Origin: Beijerinckiaceae bacterium
GTDB taxonomy: Bacteria; Bacteroidota; Bacteroidia; Chitinophagales; Chitinophagaceae
Assembly (NCBI GenBank): GCA_903970475.1
Contig: CAJCIQ010000069.1
Span: 1-41,020 of the forward strand
Length of the DNA stretch: 41,020 bases
Direction of reading: 5' to 3'
Part shown: piece by piece, positions 26,901 to 35,630 of the stretch
Position numbering within the stretch: the first letter of the stretch is position 1
How the letters are laid out: the number at the start of each line of letters is the position of its first letter
Notes under the pieces: generated by a model
Databases searched by the model: none
The model's input: only the letters and a program-made list of their open reading frames with translations
What the model was told of the DNA's origin: nothing
Made by a program: the position numbers and the translations under genes

Positions 26901-28292
26901 AGAAAAGGTGCCGTTTTCGGGATGAAAAAGGTTGAGCCCCCCTCCATGGGTGCCTACCCAAATCCGGGAGCGGGCATCTCTGTAAATGACCTTTACCAAA
27001 TTCGAACCGAGACTGTTGTACTGACCCGGTATATTTTTATATACCGTGAACAAACCTGTACGCCGGTTAAAATAGTTCAGCCCACCACCCTCGGTCCCTA
27101 ACCATAAATTATGGGACTCGTCTTCTGTAATACCACTGACGACATTGTTGTTGATGCTACTGGAAGACTTGTTGCACTGGTAAACGTAGAAAGGGGTTTG
27201 ATAAGCATACGTTACGTTGACACCCCCGAAATAAGTGCCTATCCAGACAGAACCATTTTGGTCCTGATAAATGCTGTAGATGGAGTTTTGACTCAGGCTC
27301 TTTTTGTCATTGGGATCGTGTTGGTAGGAAGCAAAGGATTTGGAGGCAGGGTCAAATATGCTTAAACCCTCCAGGGTACCTATCCAAAGCTTGCCATTGG
27401 GGTCAACCAGTATTTTGCGGATGTTGTTGCTCAGTAATCCAGTTTTGTTTTGGGTATAGGGGACAAAACGCAGGTTGTCTTCATCCCACTGATTAATCCC
27501 TCCGTTCTGGGTACCTATCCATAAACGATGAGCACGGTCCTCTGCAATGGAAGTGATATAACTGTCGCTCAGGCTGCCTGTTACGGCTGGGTCATGCCGG
27601 TAGGTTTGGGTTTTATAAGTACCCCCTTCCGCTGGGGACATGCGGATTAGTCCATTTTCCGTACCCACCCAAATGGCGTGGTGGGCATCTTCGAAAATGG
27701 TACGCACGTTATTGGCCCGCCCATCGGCGGCCGCGGAGCCGCTCGAGCCTACAGGGCTTGCGCCGCCCCCGAAGTGAAAGGTGCGCGCAATCTTTTGCTC
27801 GCCGGCTGGAATCAAGCCCAGTTCTGTGGGCGTACCCACCCATATATTGCCCAATTGGTCTTCCTCTAAACAGGTCACCGGGAAATACTTGCCCTGGGGG
27901 GCAAAGGAGTGATCGTAAAAAATATGTATAAAAGCGTCCTTCAACGGGTCATACCGATCCAGACCGGTGGCACTGCCTACCCAAAGGTAGCCTTTAGAGT
28001 CGGCCATCAGGGCGGTAATATAATTGTCCGATAAGGTAGCGCTGTCTTTGGGGTTATGTTTATAGACCTTACAATGCACCCCATCATAGCGGTCCAGCCC
28101 GTAGCGGGTCCCATACCAAAGAAATCCCTTTTTGTCCTGGGTTATATAGAGGACTGAGTTCTGTGAAAGCCCATTTTCGACCGTCAAATGATCGAAGACC
28201 AAGGGCTTATTAGACTGTGTTTTTCCCCGAAGGGGATAAAAAAACAGCATACAAACCAGCAGCGTTAACCAATGTCCGGACCTCAGCAGCAT
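23988..28292 (-). CDS. Hybrid two-component system (HTCS) sensor-regulator of the PUL
   Basis: 1434 residues. Signal peptide 1-26, then about 14 regulator-propeller repeats (for example GLSQNSVLYITQDKKGFLWY), then a Y_Y_Y domain near 730-800 (YAYKLVGFDKDWHYT). One TM helix (about 810-832) leads to HisKA with His858 (SHEIRTRLTLIS), HATPase (LLSNAFKFT, DNGKGIAP), a receiver with phospho-Asp1179 (ISDIMMPEMDG) and a C-terminal AraC helix-turn-helix (VYEVAYSVGFNDSKYFSREF). One protein thus senses a released oligosaccharide in the periplasm and switches on the PUL. It is divergent from susC, 160 bases away, as usual for PUL regulators. The H-box has Arg863 where Pro is almost always found. The linkers around the receiver are long and low in complexity; one holds 45-nt repeats. 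Confidence 0.95.
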   Translation of the reverse strand: MLLRSGHWLTLLVCMLFFYPLRGKTQSNKPLVFDHLTVENGLSQNSVLYITQDKKGFLWYGTRYGLDRYDGVHCKVYKHNPKDSATLSDNYITALMADSKGYLWVGSATGLDRYDPLKDAFIHIFYDHSFAPQGKYFPVTCLEEDQLGNIWVGTPTELGLIPAGEQKIARTFHFGGGASPVGSSGSAAADGRANNVRTIFEDAHHAIWVGTENGLIRMSPAEGGTYKTQTYRHDPAVTGSLSDSYITSIAEDRAHRLWIGTQNGGINQWDEDNLRFVPYTQNKTGLLSNNIRKILVDPNGKLWIGTLEGLSIFDPASKSFASYQHDPNDKKSLSQNSIYSIYQDQNGSVWIGTYFGGVNVTYAYQTPFYVYQCNKSSSSINNNVVSGITEDESHNLWLGTEGGGLNYFNRRTGLFTVYKNIPGQYNSLGSNLVKVIYRDARSRIWVGTHGGGLNLFHPENGTFSHLLYTPDDEETINSEINAVLLDSAGHLWVGTQNGLKFFKEGHTGSGEGPGGWVATAPLFAPQAGQFASARALLEDSRKNVWIGFSTGLYKYDPHAATCTRINTATINCIKEDSKGRIWVGAYFEGISCYDPPSGKWTTYTTADGLPNDNVIGILEDNEGLFWLSTDNGLSCLDATQGLFKNYTRTDGLAANEFNYHSFYKSDMGELFFGGYNGVTAFYPDQIQTNQTSSSLIFTALKLFNQEVPVTPDKGLLRQNIAYTDGLVLPYNENVFTLQFALLNFVKSDKNNYAYKLVGFDKDWHYTSDPQVSYMNLPSGHYTLAVKGSNNDGIWSEPITMAIAVLPPIWDTWWAWCLYLIFTASVLFLVIRFFWIRTLLRKDHALNQAKLNFFTNVSHEIRTRLTLISGPIEHILSGKEDSLLSRQLQHVKQNADRLLFLVEELMDFRKAETQHLRLHVMPLNVVDFARDIFVSFGDLSASRRIHTDFIASEEEIIVWFDPIQMEKVICNLLSNAFKFTQEGGYISLTLEYRKGNVELRVTDNGKGIAPEHIQKLFTNYFQADDKHTQNTGYGIGLALSKRIVQLHKGQLSVESQLGPEPGANRTCFTLMLLSGNEHYRAEELEPAPTGASARLTPTNMASTAAGAARRLGAAVAVPVGMVAPSPAVGKPTLLIAEDNAEVRAFIVQMLCSRYVLLEAPNGVKGVEIAVREIPDLIISDIMMPEMDGLAFCETIKSDPRTNHIPLILLTAKTASEHLIHGLEKGADVYLTKPFSLQVLELHIRNLLAAAERIRAHYGSRFGGNIPPSSGHTGPGDRSDLGDRNGINGLDDRSGLGDRGTMAGLGDRSGLGDPGTMAGLGDRSLSSEAHETFLVALVEVIETHLDNPDFDVPLLSTKMAMSQSVLYKKVKATTDMSVGDFIRQIRFRKAAQLLQENQLSVYEVAYSVGFNDSKYFSREFKKQFGKTPSEYARSAT
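24327..24506 (-). repeat. 45-nt in-frame tandem repeats in the HTCS linker
   Basis: Units begin at 24327, 24372, 24417 and 24462. The first three are full and the fourth keeps only about its first 18 bases. Each encodes 15 residues of the type GDRSGLGDPGTMAGL. They occupy residues about 1263-1322, between the receiver and AraC domains, where related HTCS proteins have only a short linker. Confidence 0.85.
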
Positions 28293-28452
28293 ATCAATCG
28301 ATAGGGTGGAAAATTAAGGGTAATTTTTCTGTTTTCTTCTTCCAGGGCGCAACTGCATAGGATTTTCACCCCAATAACAATGGATTTTCCCCCCAGGCGA
28401 CCTGTCGTTGCCCGCATATTTGTGTTCATTAATAACCTTAACTCTGCTTGTC

Positions 28453-31400
28453 ATGATACAGCTTGTATGGACACCGCCTGTACGGTTTTTCAGGCGATTG
28501 TTAATTTGCCTGCTTCTCCTGCCCCTGCTTTCCCGGGCCCAAAACAAGACCCTTTCCGGAACGGTTAAAGACGAAACCGGCAAACCCTTGGAAGGGGTAT
28601 CTGTTACCATTAAGGGGTCAGCCAAGGGCGCCCTGACCGACTCAACAGGTCATTTTTCCATCTCCGTTTCTCCCAAAGCCATCCTGGTATTCAGCTCTGT
28701 GGGCTTTGACCAGAAAGAACAATCCGTTTCAGGGTTATCTACCCTTACGATCTCCTTGCACCCCAAAGGAGGGGGCATGGGGGAAGTGGTGGTCGTCGGT
28801 TACGGTAGCCAGAAAAAGGCCGACCTGACAGGCGCCGTTTCCACGGTGGATGCCAAAATGATAGAGAACCGTCCCGTGACCAGTGCCGTGGATGGGTTGC
28901 AGGGTACGGCCCCCGGGTTGGTGGTCACCCGGACTTCGGGTCAGCCCGGTCTGGAAGGTTGGAGCCTGAACGTGCGTGGTTTTAGTTCTTTGAACGGGAC
29001 CAACCAACCCTTGGTCGTCATTGATGGGGTACCCAATGGTAACCTCAATACCATCAACCCCAATGATATAGCTACTATATCAATATTGAAAGACGCAGCC
29101 GCTGCCGCTATTTATGGGGCCAGGGCTGCTTCGGGTGTGGTGATCATCACCACCAAATTGGGTAAGTCCGGTAAGGTCAACGTGGACTTCAATGAAAGCT
29201 ACGTGATCAAAAAGGCCTATGACGTTCCCCAGCGTATCGACTCCTGGAGGGAATCCATCATGCAGGATACGGCCGCTTCCAATGCCCAGACGGCCCAGCC
29301 TTATACTCAACAGCAGATTAACTGGATGAAGAGCACGGACTCCAATTACATTGCCCACGATCCCTACAACGACAACTACTATTATAATCTTAACCAGGTG
29401 CCCATTTTGATGCGCAACACGACGCCTTCCCAGAGCTACAATGTAGACGTAAGGGGAGGGGATGAGCGCACCCAATACTACTTTGGGGGTGGCTATTATA
29501 AGAACCAGGGGGTCTTGCGTTTTGGCCCTGACGCCAACGAACGCTACAATGCGACCTTCAACGTGTCCACCCGGTTGAGTTCCATCTTCAACCTGGATGC
29601 CCGTCTGTCCTACAATGAAAACCTGATCCAGCAGCCAACGATTGCGGCCAACGGCGAATATGGGTTGTTTTATAACCTCTATCAGCTCCGCAACCGCTAT
29701 CCCATTTTCCTGCCAGGGTCGACGACGGATTTTGCTTATACGGGAAGTGGATCCGACGACTATGCTGTGCTGTCCAGCGGGTCTTACAATGACCTGATCC
29801 AAAATCAATTCAACGGCGTATTTACCTTAAGGGCGGGTCATTTTATCAAGGGCCTGGACCTACAGGTGACTTATAATCCTTACCTGGAGCAGGACAACAA
29901 CAACATTTTCAACCAGCAAGTACCGCTCTGGGCTTATAATACCAGTGGCGTAGCGGCGATCAAGACCTATACGGTGACCTCTGCCTCCATGCAGAAGACC
30001 CGGACGACCCAGACTTCATATGACCTTTCGGCCTTGGCCAATTACAGCCTGGATGTACATAACGACCATCACTTCCATTTACTGGCTGGGTTCGAAGACC
30101 AGTATTATGATTATGACTACCTGAGTGCTTACAATAATGCACTGGTCAATAACAATCTTGCCTCCCTCAACTATACGTCCAATGCCAACCTGCCTCCTTC
30201 CGATATTGGAGACAACGTGCAGACCAATGCCTGGCAGTCTTTCTTTGGTCGCTTCAACTATAACTATAAAGAGAAGTACTATCTGGAAGCAACGGTGCGT
30301 AATGACGCCAGCTCCCGGCTTAGTCCCGGACACCAGCGTCAGGCATTTCCTTCTGTTTCGGCAGCCTGGAGGTTGAGTAAAGAAAACTGGTTCAACAAAG
30401 CCTTACCCTTCTTCGATGAGTTCAAGCTCAGGGGTTCCTGGGGTAAGTTGGGAAATGCCCAATTGGGATCGCTCTATACCAATAACTATAATTACATAGC
30501 GACCCTCAACGCCAATACGACGGGTTATCCCTTTAATAACCAATCGAACATTTACGTGTACCAGTCTTCTCTTCCTTCTCCTTCTTTGGGATGGGAAACC
30601 ATCACCACTGCTGATGGAGGGTTGGATATCGAATTGTTCAAACACCGGTTGCAGGCCAGCTTCGATTATTTCGAGCGGGACAACGACAATGTGCTCGTGA
30701 CTTTGAATGAACCCGCCACCTTGGGCGTATCTCCCTCTCAGACCAATGCGGCTTCCATCCGTGACTGGGGTTGGGAAGGCAGTTTGGGTTGGAGAGACCG
30801 GGTAGGGAAGGTAACTTACTTCGCCAAGGTGAATGTATGGGATGACAACAATAAAGTGACCCGCTACGATGGGAATGTGGTCATCAGCCAAGGTGTCAAC
30901 AATCCCATTCCCGGTTTACCCATCAATTCCATCTTCGGTTATAAGGCCATTGGGTATTTCCAAAGCAAGAGCGAAGTGAGTAGCAGTCCTGCTCAATTTA
31001 ATTCCAACCTGCAAGGACCTGGGGACATCAAGTATGCCGATATCAACCACGACGGGGTGATCAATGGAGGCATCGGTACCCTGGCCAACCACGGTGATAT
31101 GGTGTATCTGGGTAATACCTCACCGCGATACAACTTTGGGATCAACTTAGGGGCGGCCTGGAAGGGCTTTGACCTGAGTGCCTTTTTCCAAGGGGTGGGT
31201 AAAAGGGCTATGCTCATCGATCCTTCAGCGGCTCAACCCTTCGTGAACTCCTGGCGTATGCCCTGGAAGATCAATGAAGACTACTGGACACCTCAGCATC
31301 CCAATGCTTTGTTCCCCCGTTTATTGCCCGGTGGTGGTACCAATACGAACATCTCCTCCAAGTGGGTACAGAACGCGGCTTATATACGCTTGAAGAACCT

Positions 31401-31599
31401 GCAACTGGGGTATTCCCTGCCTACCGCCCTGGTGAACAGGGCCAGGATACAGGCTGTGCGCATTTACTTCAGCGGCCAGGACCTCTGGGAAAAGAACAAA
31501 ATGTGGTTCAAGTATTATGATGCCGAAGATCCGACCAATGCTTCTTTCCAGTATCCCTTCTTCCGTTCTTATTCCTTTGGTTTAAACGTCACCTTCTAA
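28453..31599 (+). CDS. SusC-like TonB-dependent outer-membrane receptor
   Basis: 1048 residues from ATG 28453; an in-frame ATG at 28408 adds 15 residues without clear meaning. The signal peptide (RRLLICLLLLPLLSRAQ) is followed by a carboxypeptidase-regulatory-like domain (LSGTVKDETGKPLEGVSVTI), a TonB-box area (MGEVVVVGYGSQKKADLTGA) and a plug domain ending in AAAAIYGARAASGVVIITTK, all hallmarks of the SusC/RagA family. The rest is barrel, ending YSFGLNVTF. It imports oligosaccharides across the outer membrane together with the SusD-like lipoprotein encoded 12 bases downstream. It heads the PUL operon and is divergent from its HTCS regulator. Confidence 0.96.
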   Translation: MIQLVWTPPVRFFRRLLICLLLLPLLSRAQNKTLSGTVKDETGKPLEGVSVTIKGSAKGALTDSTGHFSISVSPKAILVFSSVGFDQKEQSVSGLSTLTISLHPKGGGMGEVVVVGYGSQKKADLTGAVSTVDAKMIENRPVTSAVDGLQGTAPGLVVTRTSGQPGLEGWSLNVRGFSSLNGTNQPLVVIDGVPNGNLNTINPNDIATISILKDAAAAAIYGARAASGVVIITTKLGKSGKVNVDFNESYVIKKAYDVPQRIDSWRESIMQDTAASNAQTAQPYTQQQINWMKSTDSNYIAHDPYNDNYYYNLNQVPILMRNTTPSQSYNVDVRGGDERTQYYFGGGYYKNQGVLRFGPDANERYNATFNVSTRLSSIFNLDARLSYNENLIQQPTIAANGEYGLFYNLYQLRNRYPIFLPGSTTDFAYTGSGSDDYAVLSSGSYNDLIQNQFNGVFTLRAGHFIKGLDLQVTYNPYLEQDNNNIFNQQVPLWAYNTSGVAAIKTYTVTSASMQKTRTTQTSYDLSALANYSLDVHNDHHFHLLAGFEDQYYDYDYLSAYNNALVNNNLASLNYTSNANLPPSDIGDNVQTNAWQSFFGRFNYNYKEKYYLEATVRNDASSRLSPGHQRQAFPSVSAAWRLSKENWFNKALPFFDEFKLRGSWGKLGNAQLGSLYTNNYNYIATLNANTTGYPFNNQSNIYVYQSSLPSPSLGWETITTADGGLDIELFKHRLQASFDYFERDNDNVLVTLNEPATLGVSPSQTNAASIRDWGWEGSLGWRDRVGKVTYFAKVNVWDDNNKVTRYDGNVVISQGVNNPIPGLPINSIFGYKAIGYFQSKSEVSSSPAQFNSNLQGPGDIKYADINHDGVINGGIGTLANHGDMVYLGNTSPRYNFGINLGAAWKGFDLSAFFQGVGKRAMLIDPSAAQPFVNSWRMPWKINEDYWTPQHPNALFPRLLPGGGTNTNISSKWVQNAAYIRLKNLQLGYSLPTALVNRARIQAVRIYFSGQDLWEKNKMWFKYYDAEDPTNASFQYPFFRSYSFGLNVTF

Positions 31600-31611
31600 A
31601 CAATTTTATTC

Positions 31612-33354
31612 ATGACACGCTCTCGATATAAATACCTACTGCTCTTCGGACTGGCTGTGACCGGGTGTAAAAAACAACTGGACCAGACTCCCCAGACTTC
31701 CCTTACGGATGCTACTTTCTGGACCAACACAGCCCAGTTGAGTGAGGCCTGTAACTATATGTATACTTTCCTGCCCGGCCTGGGCAGCGATGATCCTACG
31801 GGTAATCCAACGCCTTACCAGGACAATTATGCCAATATTGGTTATGGCACCGGTACTTCCGGGGTGGGGGATGGTTCCCGCATAGCGCCGGCTACTTCTT
31901 CGGAATGGTCTAATTTTTATATACTTATACGCGCGGCCAATAACATCCTTCAAAAATCGGTGACCGTTCAGGGAGACAGCGGCCTGATCCATCAATACCA
32001 GGGAGAGGCCCACTTCTTCCGGGCCTGGGCTTATTTTGAACTGGTCAAACGTTTTGGAGACGTTCCCCTGATCTTACAGACCCTGACCTTAAACGATACC
32101 CTCCTGTACGGAGCCCGTACCAACCGGGAAGTTGTAATAGATAGCGTCTATGCGGACCTGGCTTTTGCGGCAACGTATTGCCCCCAGCCCGACGTGGCCC
32201 AAAACAATGGCGAATACGGGCGCATTACTTCCACAGCGGCGCTGGCCCTGGAGTCCAGGGTGGCTTTGTTTGAAGGAACCTGGGATAAGTACCACGGCAC
32301 GGGTTCCTATACGGCCCATCTCCAGCTGGCCCTGTCTGCGGCCCAAGCGGTGATCAGCGGAGGAAAGCATAGCCTCTTTGTCGCTTCCGTACCGGACAGC
32401 AGTTACTACTATTTGTTCCAATACCAGACCCAACCTTCCACGGAAAACCAGATTGTCGTGGGTGGAAACCCTACGCCTGGCGGTACGAATTTTACTTATG
32501 CCAACAATAAGGAGATCATCCTTCCCAAACTCTATGGGGTCAGTCTGACCAATATCGTCAGCGCCCATTCTTACGAGCGCGGTAGCCTGGAGCAGGGGAA
32601 TATTACAGCCTCCAGGGCTTATATGAATGCGGTCTTGTTTGCCGATGGGTTACCTATGGGGCAGTCGGCTTATGACTCCACCTATAAACAGACCAGCCCC
32701 CTCACCGAGTTCAGGAACAGGGACCCCCGGCTGGGTCAAACCATATTCAGTGCTAACAATATCTGGCCTCAGTTGGCTGGGATCATTCCCTACCAACCCA
32801 GCCTCTTGTATAAAATCCGTAAATATTTCATTGTCCAGGACTGGACGAACCAAACCAGCTTCGTAAATTTCCTGGCCATCCGTTATGCGGAAGTATTGCT
32901 GAACTACGCAGAGGCAACCTATGAGCTCAATGGGCGTATCAGTGATGCGGACCTCAACCTGACGGTTAACGCCCTCCGAAACAGGGCTACCAATAATAAT
33001 CCTGCTGAGTTGCCTTTGTTGACCAATGCGTTTGTTGCTGCCGGCGGGCTGAATATGCTTTCGGAGATCCGCAGGGAAAGGATGGTGGAACTGGCCTTTG
33101 AAGGGTTCCACTATTGGGATGAGTTGAGGTGGAAGACGGCGGAAACGGAACTGCCCCTGGCCGTGGAAGGCCCCGAGTATTTCGGACCTCCTTATCAGGC
33201 CACTGCCAATAATCCTATCTTAGATGCCAACAACTTTGTCATCCTGGAAAACGCTTCCAAGCGTACGTTCAACCCTGCACGGGATTATCTGTGGCCCCTT
33301 CCCACGAAGGAGCTTGCGCTCAACAGTAATTTGGTTCAGAATCCGAATTGGTAG
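31612..33354 (+). CDS. SusD/RagB-like glycan-binding lipoprotein
   Basis: 580 residues. The lipobox ends at Cys19 (LLLFGLAVTGC), so it is anchored on the outer membrane and acts as the lid of the SusC channel. Family features include QTSLTDATFWTN near the N-terminus, the TPR-like IRAANNILQKS and EAHFFRAWAYFELVKRFGDV, and the C-terminal RRERMVELAFEGFHYWDELRW and NPARDYLWPLPTKEL. It binds the target glycan at the cell surface and delivers it to SusC. It lies 12 bases after susC. The spacer to the lyase gene (134 bases) contains a 27-nt repeat, so it may act as an mRNA joint within the operon. Confidence 0.95.
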   Translation: MTRSRYKYLLLFGLAVTGCKKQLDQTPQTSLTDATFWTNTAQLSEACNYMYTFLPGLGSDDPTGNPTPYQDNYANIGYGTGTSGVGDGSRIAPATSSEWSNFYILIRAANNILQKSVTVQGDSGLIHQYQGEAHFFRAWAYFELVKRFGDVPLILQTLTLNDTLLYGARTNREVVIDSVYADLAFAATYCPQPDVAQNNGEYGRITSTAALALESRVALFEGTWDKYHGTGSYTAHLQLALSAAQAVISGGKHSLFVASVPDSSYYYLFQYQTQPSTENQIVVGGNPTPGGTNFTYANNKEIILPKLYGVSLTNIVSAHSYERGSLEQGNITASRAYMNAVLFADGLPMGQSAYDSTYKQTSPLTEFRNRDPRLGQTIFSANNIWPQLAGIIPYQPSLLYKIRKYFIVQDWTNQTSFVNFLAIRYAEVLLNYAEATYELNGRISDADLNLTVNALRNRATNNNPAELPLLTNAFVAAGGLNMLSEIRRERMVELAFEGFHYWDELRWKTAETELPLAVEGPEYFGPPYQATANNPILDANNFVILENASKRTFNPARDYLWPLPTKELALNSNLVQNPNW

Positions 33355-33393
33355 TTGGCCTACGGCGGCGTCCTTACGGCAGTCCGCACCGTT

Positions 33394-33474
33394 CGACTTG
33401 GACTGTTCCTGCACGGCGATCGACTTGGACTGTTCCTGCATGGCGATCGACTTGGACTGTTCCGCCTCGCGGGC
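33394..33474 (+). repeat. Three 27-nt tandem repeats between susD and the lyase gene
   Basis: Copies at 33394-33420, 33421-33447 and 33448-33474. The first two differ at one base; the third diverges after its first 16 bases. The unit begins CGACTTGGACTGTTCC and contains the palindrome CGATCG across each junction. It lies in the 134-base spacer, 15 bases before the lyase ATG at 33489. Confidence 0.9.
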
Positions 33475-33488
33475 TTAAACTGGACTAT

Positions 33489-35630
33489 ATGAAACGATTG
33501 ATACTTGGGTTGTTTTTTGTTGCGCTTTCGGGCCCTCCAGGGCTGGCTGTCCCGACGCTCAGCGCCTGGACGCCGGTCCTACCAACATTGACCCATCGTG
33601 CGCTGGATCCCGCAGCTTTCGCGGACTCCACCCGCAACTATTTATCTAAAACGCTGGAATCCTCAGGCTTTCGCCTGAGTTCCGGCGCTTTGGATTCCTG
33701 GAGGGCTTCGCGTAAGGCTCACTTGTTGGCTTCCATAGCCGCGCTTCCGGATTCGGTTAAGGCTTCCTTGGTTGCCCATGCTTCGCGAGGCCTGAGCTAT
33801 GACTGGCCCGCCCTTCCCGCCACCTTATACCTGGAGTACAAAAACAATGGGAATCGTTCCCACTTCGAGGAAAAGTATAATGAACGCAGGAATATCCTCA
33901 ATAACCTGGTGATTGCAGAACTGATTACTGGGGATCTCAAGTATATGCCGGCCATTGCGAATGGGCTATGGACTACGCTGGAAGAAAGCACCTGGGTATT
34001 ACCTGCGCATATTGTTTTGCAAAAGAAAGGAGCAGGTCTGCCTGATCCTTCAGAGCAGGTCATAGACCTGGATAACGGCATGACTACCGCTATGCTGGGT
34101 ACCATATGGTGGCTTTTAAAAGAACAGCTTGATTCGGTCTCTCCGATCATTGGCCGGCGCATTCAATATGAGCTGTGGCGCAGGGCTTACCAACCTTACC
34201 TATCACGGCAAGATTTTTGGTGGATGGGCTATGAGGGGCGTTCTGTGAACAATTGGAATCCCTGGATCAACTCCAATGTATTGACTTCGGCTTTGCTAGC
34301 CTGCTCCAATGCCGATACGGCCAACCTTATCATGGCCAAGGTGCTGCACAGTACGGACTTTTTCATCAATGGCTATGGGGAAGACGGAGGTTGCGATGAA
34401 GGTCCCACTTATTGGGGCGTAGCCGGAGGCCGGCTCATCGCCATTTTGCGTCAGGTAGGCAGTGTATCTGATGGAAAGTTGGATTTTCGTGGGTACCCTT
34501 TACTCAAGCGAATAGGGGACTATATCTATAAAATGCATATTGCCGGGGATTACTTCGTCAACTTCGCCGATGCCCTTCCCCATACAGTACCTGATCCTTA
34601 TACAGTATATGCTTTTGGTCAGTACTTTAATGATGATACGCTAAAGCATTTTGCTGCTTACCTTCTGGGGCTACGTAAACAGTCTCTGTCTTCTACCAGC
34701 ATTGACGATTTTGTACAAGGGGTGGAAGCCTATGCAGCGCTTCATTCCATTTCGCCAATCGATCCGTCGGCTTCGGTCATTGGCTCCGGTGCATCTTCCA
34801 TCGGTTCCGGTACGTCCTCCATCGGTTCCGGTACTTCGTCCATCGGTTCTGGCGCTTCGGCCTTTTGGCTCAGCGACGTTCAAGTCATGGTTGCCCGCTC
34901 AGGAGACTTTTTTGTAGCCGCCCAGGGAGGGAATAATGGAGAAAGCCATAACCATAATGACGTTGGGAATTTTATCGTATACAAAAACGGATTGCCCATG
35001 TTGGTGGATGCCGGTGTGGGGACTTATACGGCAAAAACGTTCAGTGCTGAAAGGTATACACTTTGGAACATGCAATCTGAATGGCATAATTGCCCGTTGA
35101 TCAATGGAGTGGCTCAAAAGGATGGAGTTAAGTTCCGGGCTACAGCGCTTTTGTTTGGGTCATCACCAACCGTAGACTTATCCATGGATATTGCTGCTGC
35201 TTATCCCCCGGCAGCTTCCGTGGAATCTTGGCAACGCAGTTGGTTTCTCACGAAGACCGGACTCACGCTCACGGACGATTATAGCATTAATGCATGGAAG
35301 GATTCCACCCGATTAAACTTCCTTACGCCTTGTACGGTTCTGATTTCACATCCGGGTATTATAGCGTTCGTTTATCCAGAGCCTGGGGCCACTTCAGGTG
35401 GTTCTTCGTCAGATTCGGGCAACGCTGGGTCTGCTTCTGCCGACGCGGTGTCCTCCGCCGCATCCTTGCTGACCCTCACTTATGATCCGTCCTTATTGTA
35501 TCCCGTCATTTCGGAAAAGGAGATGGACGACGCACGTCTTCAAAGCAGTTGGGGACAGAAGCTTTACCGAGTTTCATTGGTCGTGAACAATAAGAACCTA
35601 CACCAAACAATAAAGATTCAGTTCAGATGA
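33489..35630 (+). CDS. Heparinase II/III-like polysaccharide lyase
   Basis: 713 residues from ATG 33489, chosen because it starts a signal peptide (MKRLILGLFFVALSGPPGLA); the longer frame from TTG 33348 only translates the spacer repeats. Residues about 60-420 form an alpha-toroid with VNNWNPWINSNVL and YGEDGGCDEGPTYW, both conserved in heparinase II/III proteins. The C-terminal beta domain (from ~460) has MVARSGDFFVAAQGG and ESHNHNDVGNFIVY (His487, His489). Such lyases cut next to uronic acids and leave a 4,5-unsaturated sugar at the new end; families PL12, 15, 17, 21 and 27 share this fold, and I cannot tell which applies. Two low-complexity insertions (34779-34862 and about 35388-35465) lie between elements of the beta domain. 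The stop overlaps the next gene. Confidence 0.85.
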   Translation: MKRLILGLFFVALSGPPGLAVPTLSAWTPVLPTLTHRALDPAAFADSTRNYLSKTLESSGFRLSSGALDSWRASRKAHLLASIAALPDSVKASLVAHASRGLSYDWPALPATLYLEYKNNGNRSHFEEKYNERRNILNNLVIAELITGDLKYMPAIANGLWTTLEESTWVLPAHIVLQKKGAGLPDPSEQVIDLDNGMTTAMLGTIWWLLKEQLDSVSPIIGRRIQYELWRRAYQPYLSRQDFWWMGYEGRSVNNWNPWINSNVLTSALLACSNADTANLIMAKVLHSTDFFINGYGEDGGCDEGPTYWGVAGGRLIAILRQVGSVSDGKLDFRGYPLLKRIGDYIYKMHIAGDYFVNFADALPHTVPDPYTVYAFGQYFNDDTLKHFAAYLLGLRKQSLSSTSIDDFVQGVEAYAALHSISPIDPSASVIGSGASSIGSGTSSIGSGTSSIGSGASAFWLSDVQVMVARSGDFFVAAQGGNNGESHNHNDVGNFIVYKNGLPMLVDAGVGTYTAKTFSAERYTLWNMQSEWHNCPLINGVAQKDGVKFRATALLFGSSPTVDLSMDIAAAYPPAASVESWQRSWFLTKTGLTLTDDYSINAWKDSTRLNFLTPCTVLISHPGIIAFVYPEPGATSGGSSSDSGNAGSASADAVSSAASLLTLTYDPSLLYPVISEKEMDDARLQSSWGQKLYRVSLVVNNKNLHQTIKIQFR
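34779..34862 (+). repeat. Four 21-nt in-frame repeats inside the lyase gene
   Basis: Units at 34779, 34800, 34821 and 34842 encode IGSGASS, IGSGTSS, IGSGTSS and IGSGASA. They sit at the border between the helical and beta domains. All copies keep the frame, and their synonymous differences show they are not brand new. Confidence 0.88.

Noticed and set aside
29080..29808. 242-codon minus-strand frame inside susC
   Set aside because: It is the mirror of a long conserved receptor gene and has no motif of its own; its Val/Ile richness follows from reverse reading of Asn/Tyr/Asp codons.
33394..33474. Possible CRISPR remnant (27-nt repeats)
   Set aside because: Repeats are directly adjacent with no spacers between them.
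33348..33488. N-terminal extension of the lyase with RSTWTVP repeats
   Set aside because: It needs a TTG start overlapping the susD stop and only translates the 27-nt spacer repeats; a proper signal peptide begins at 33489.
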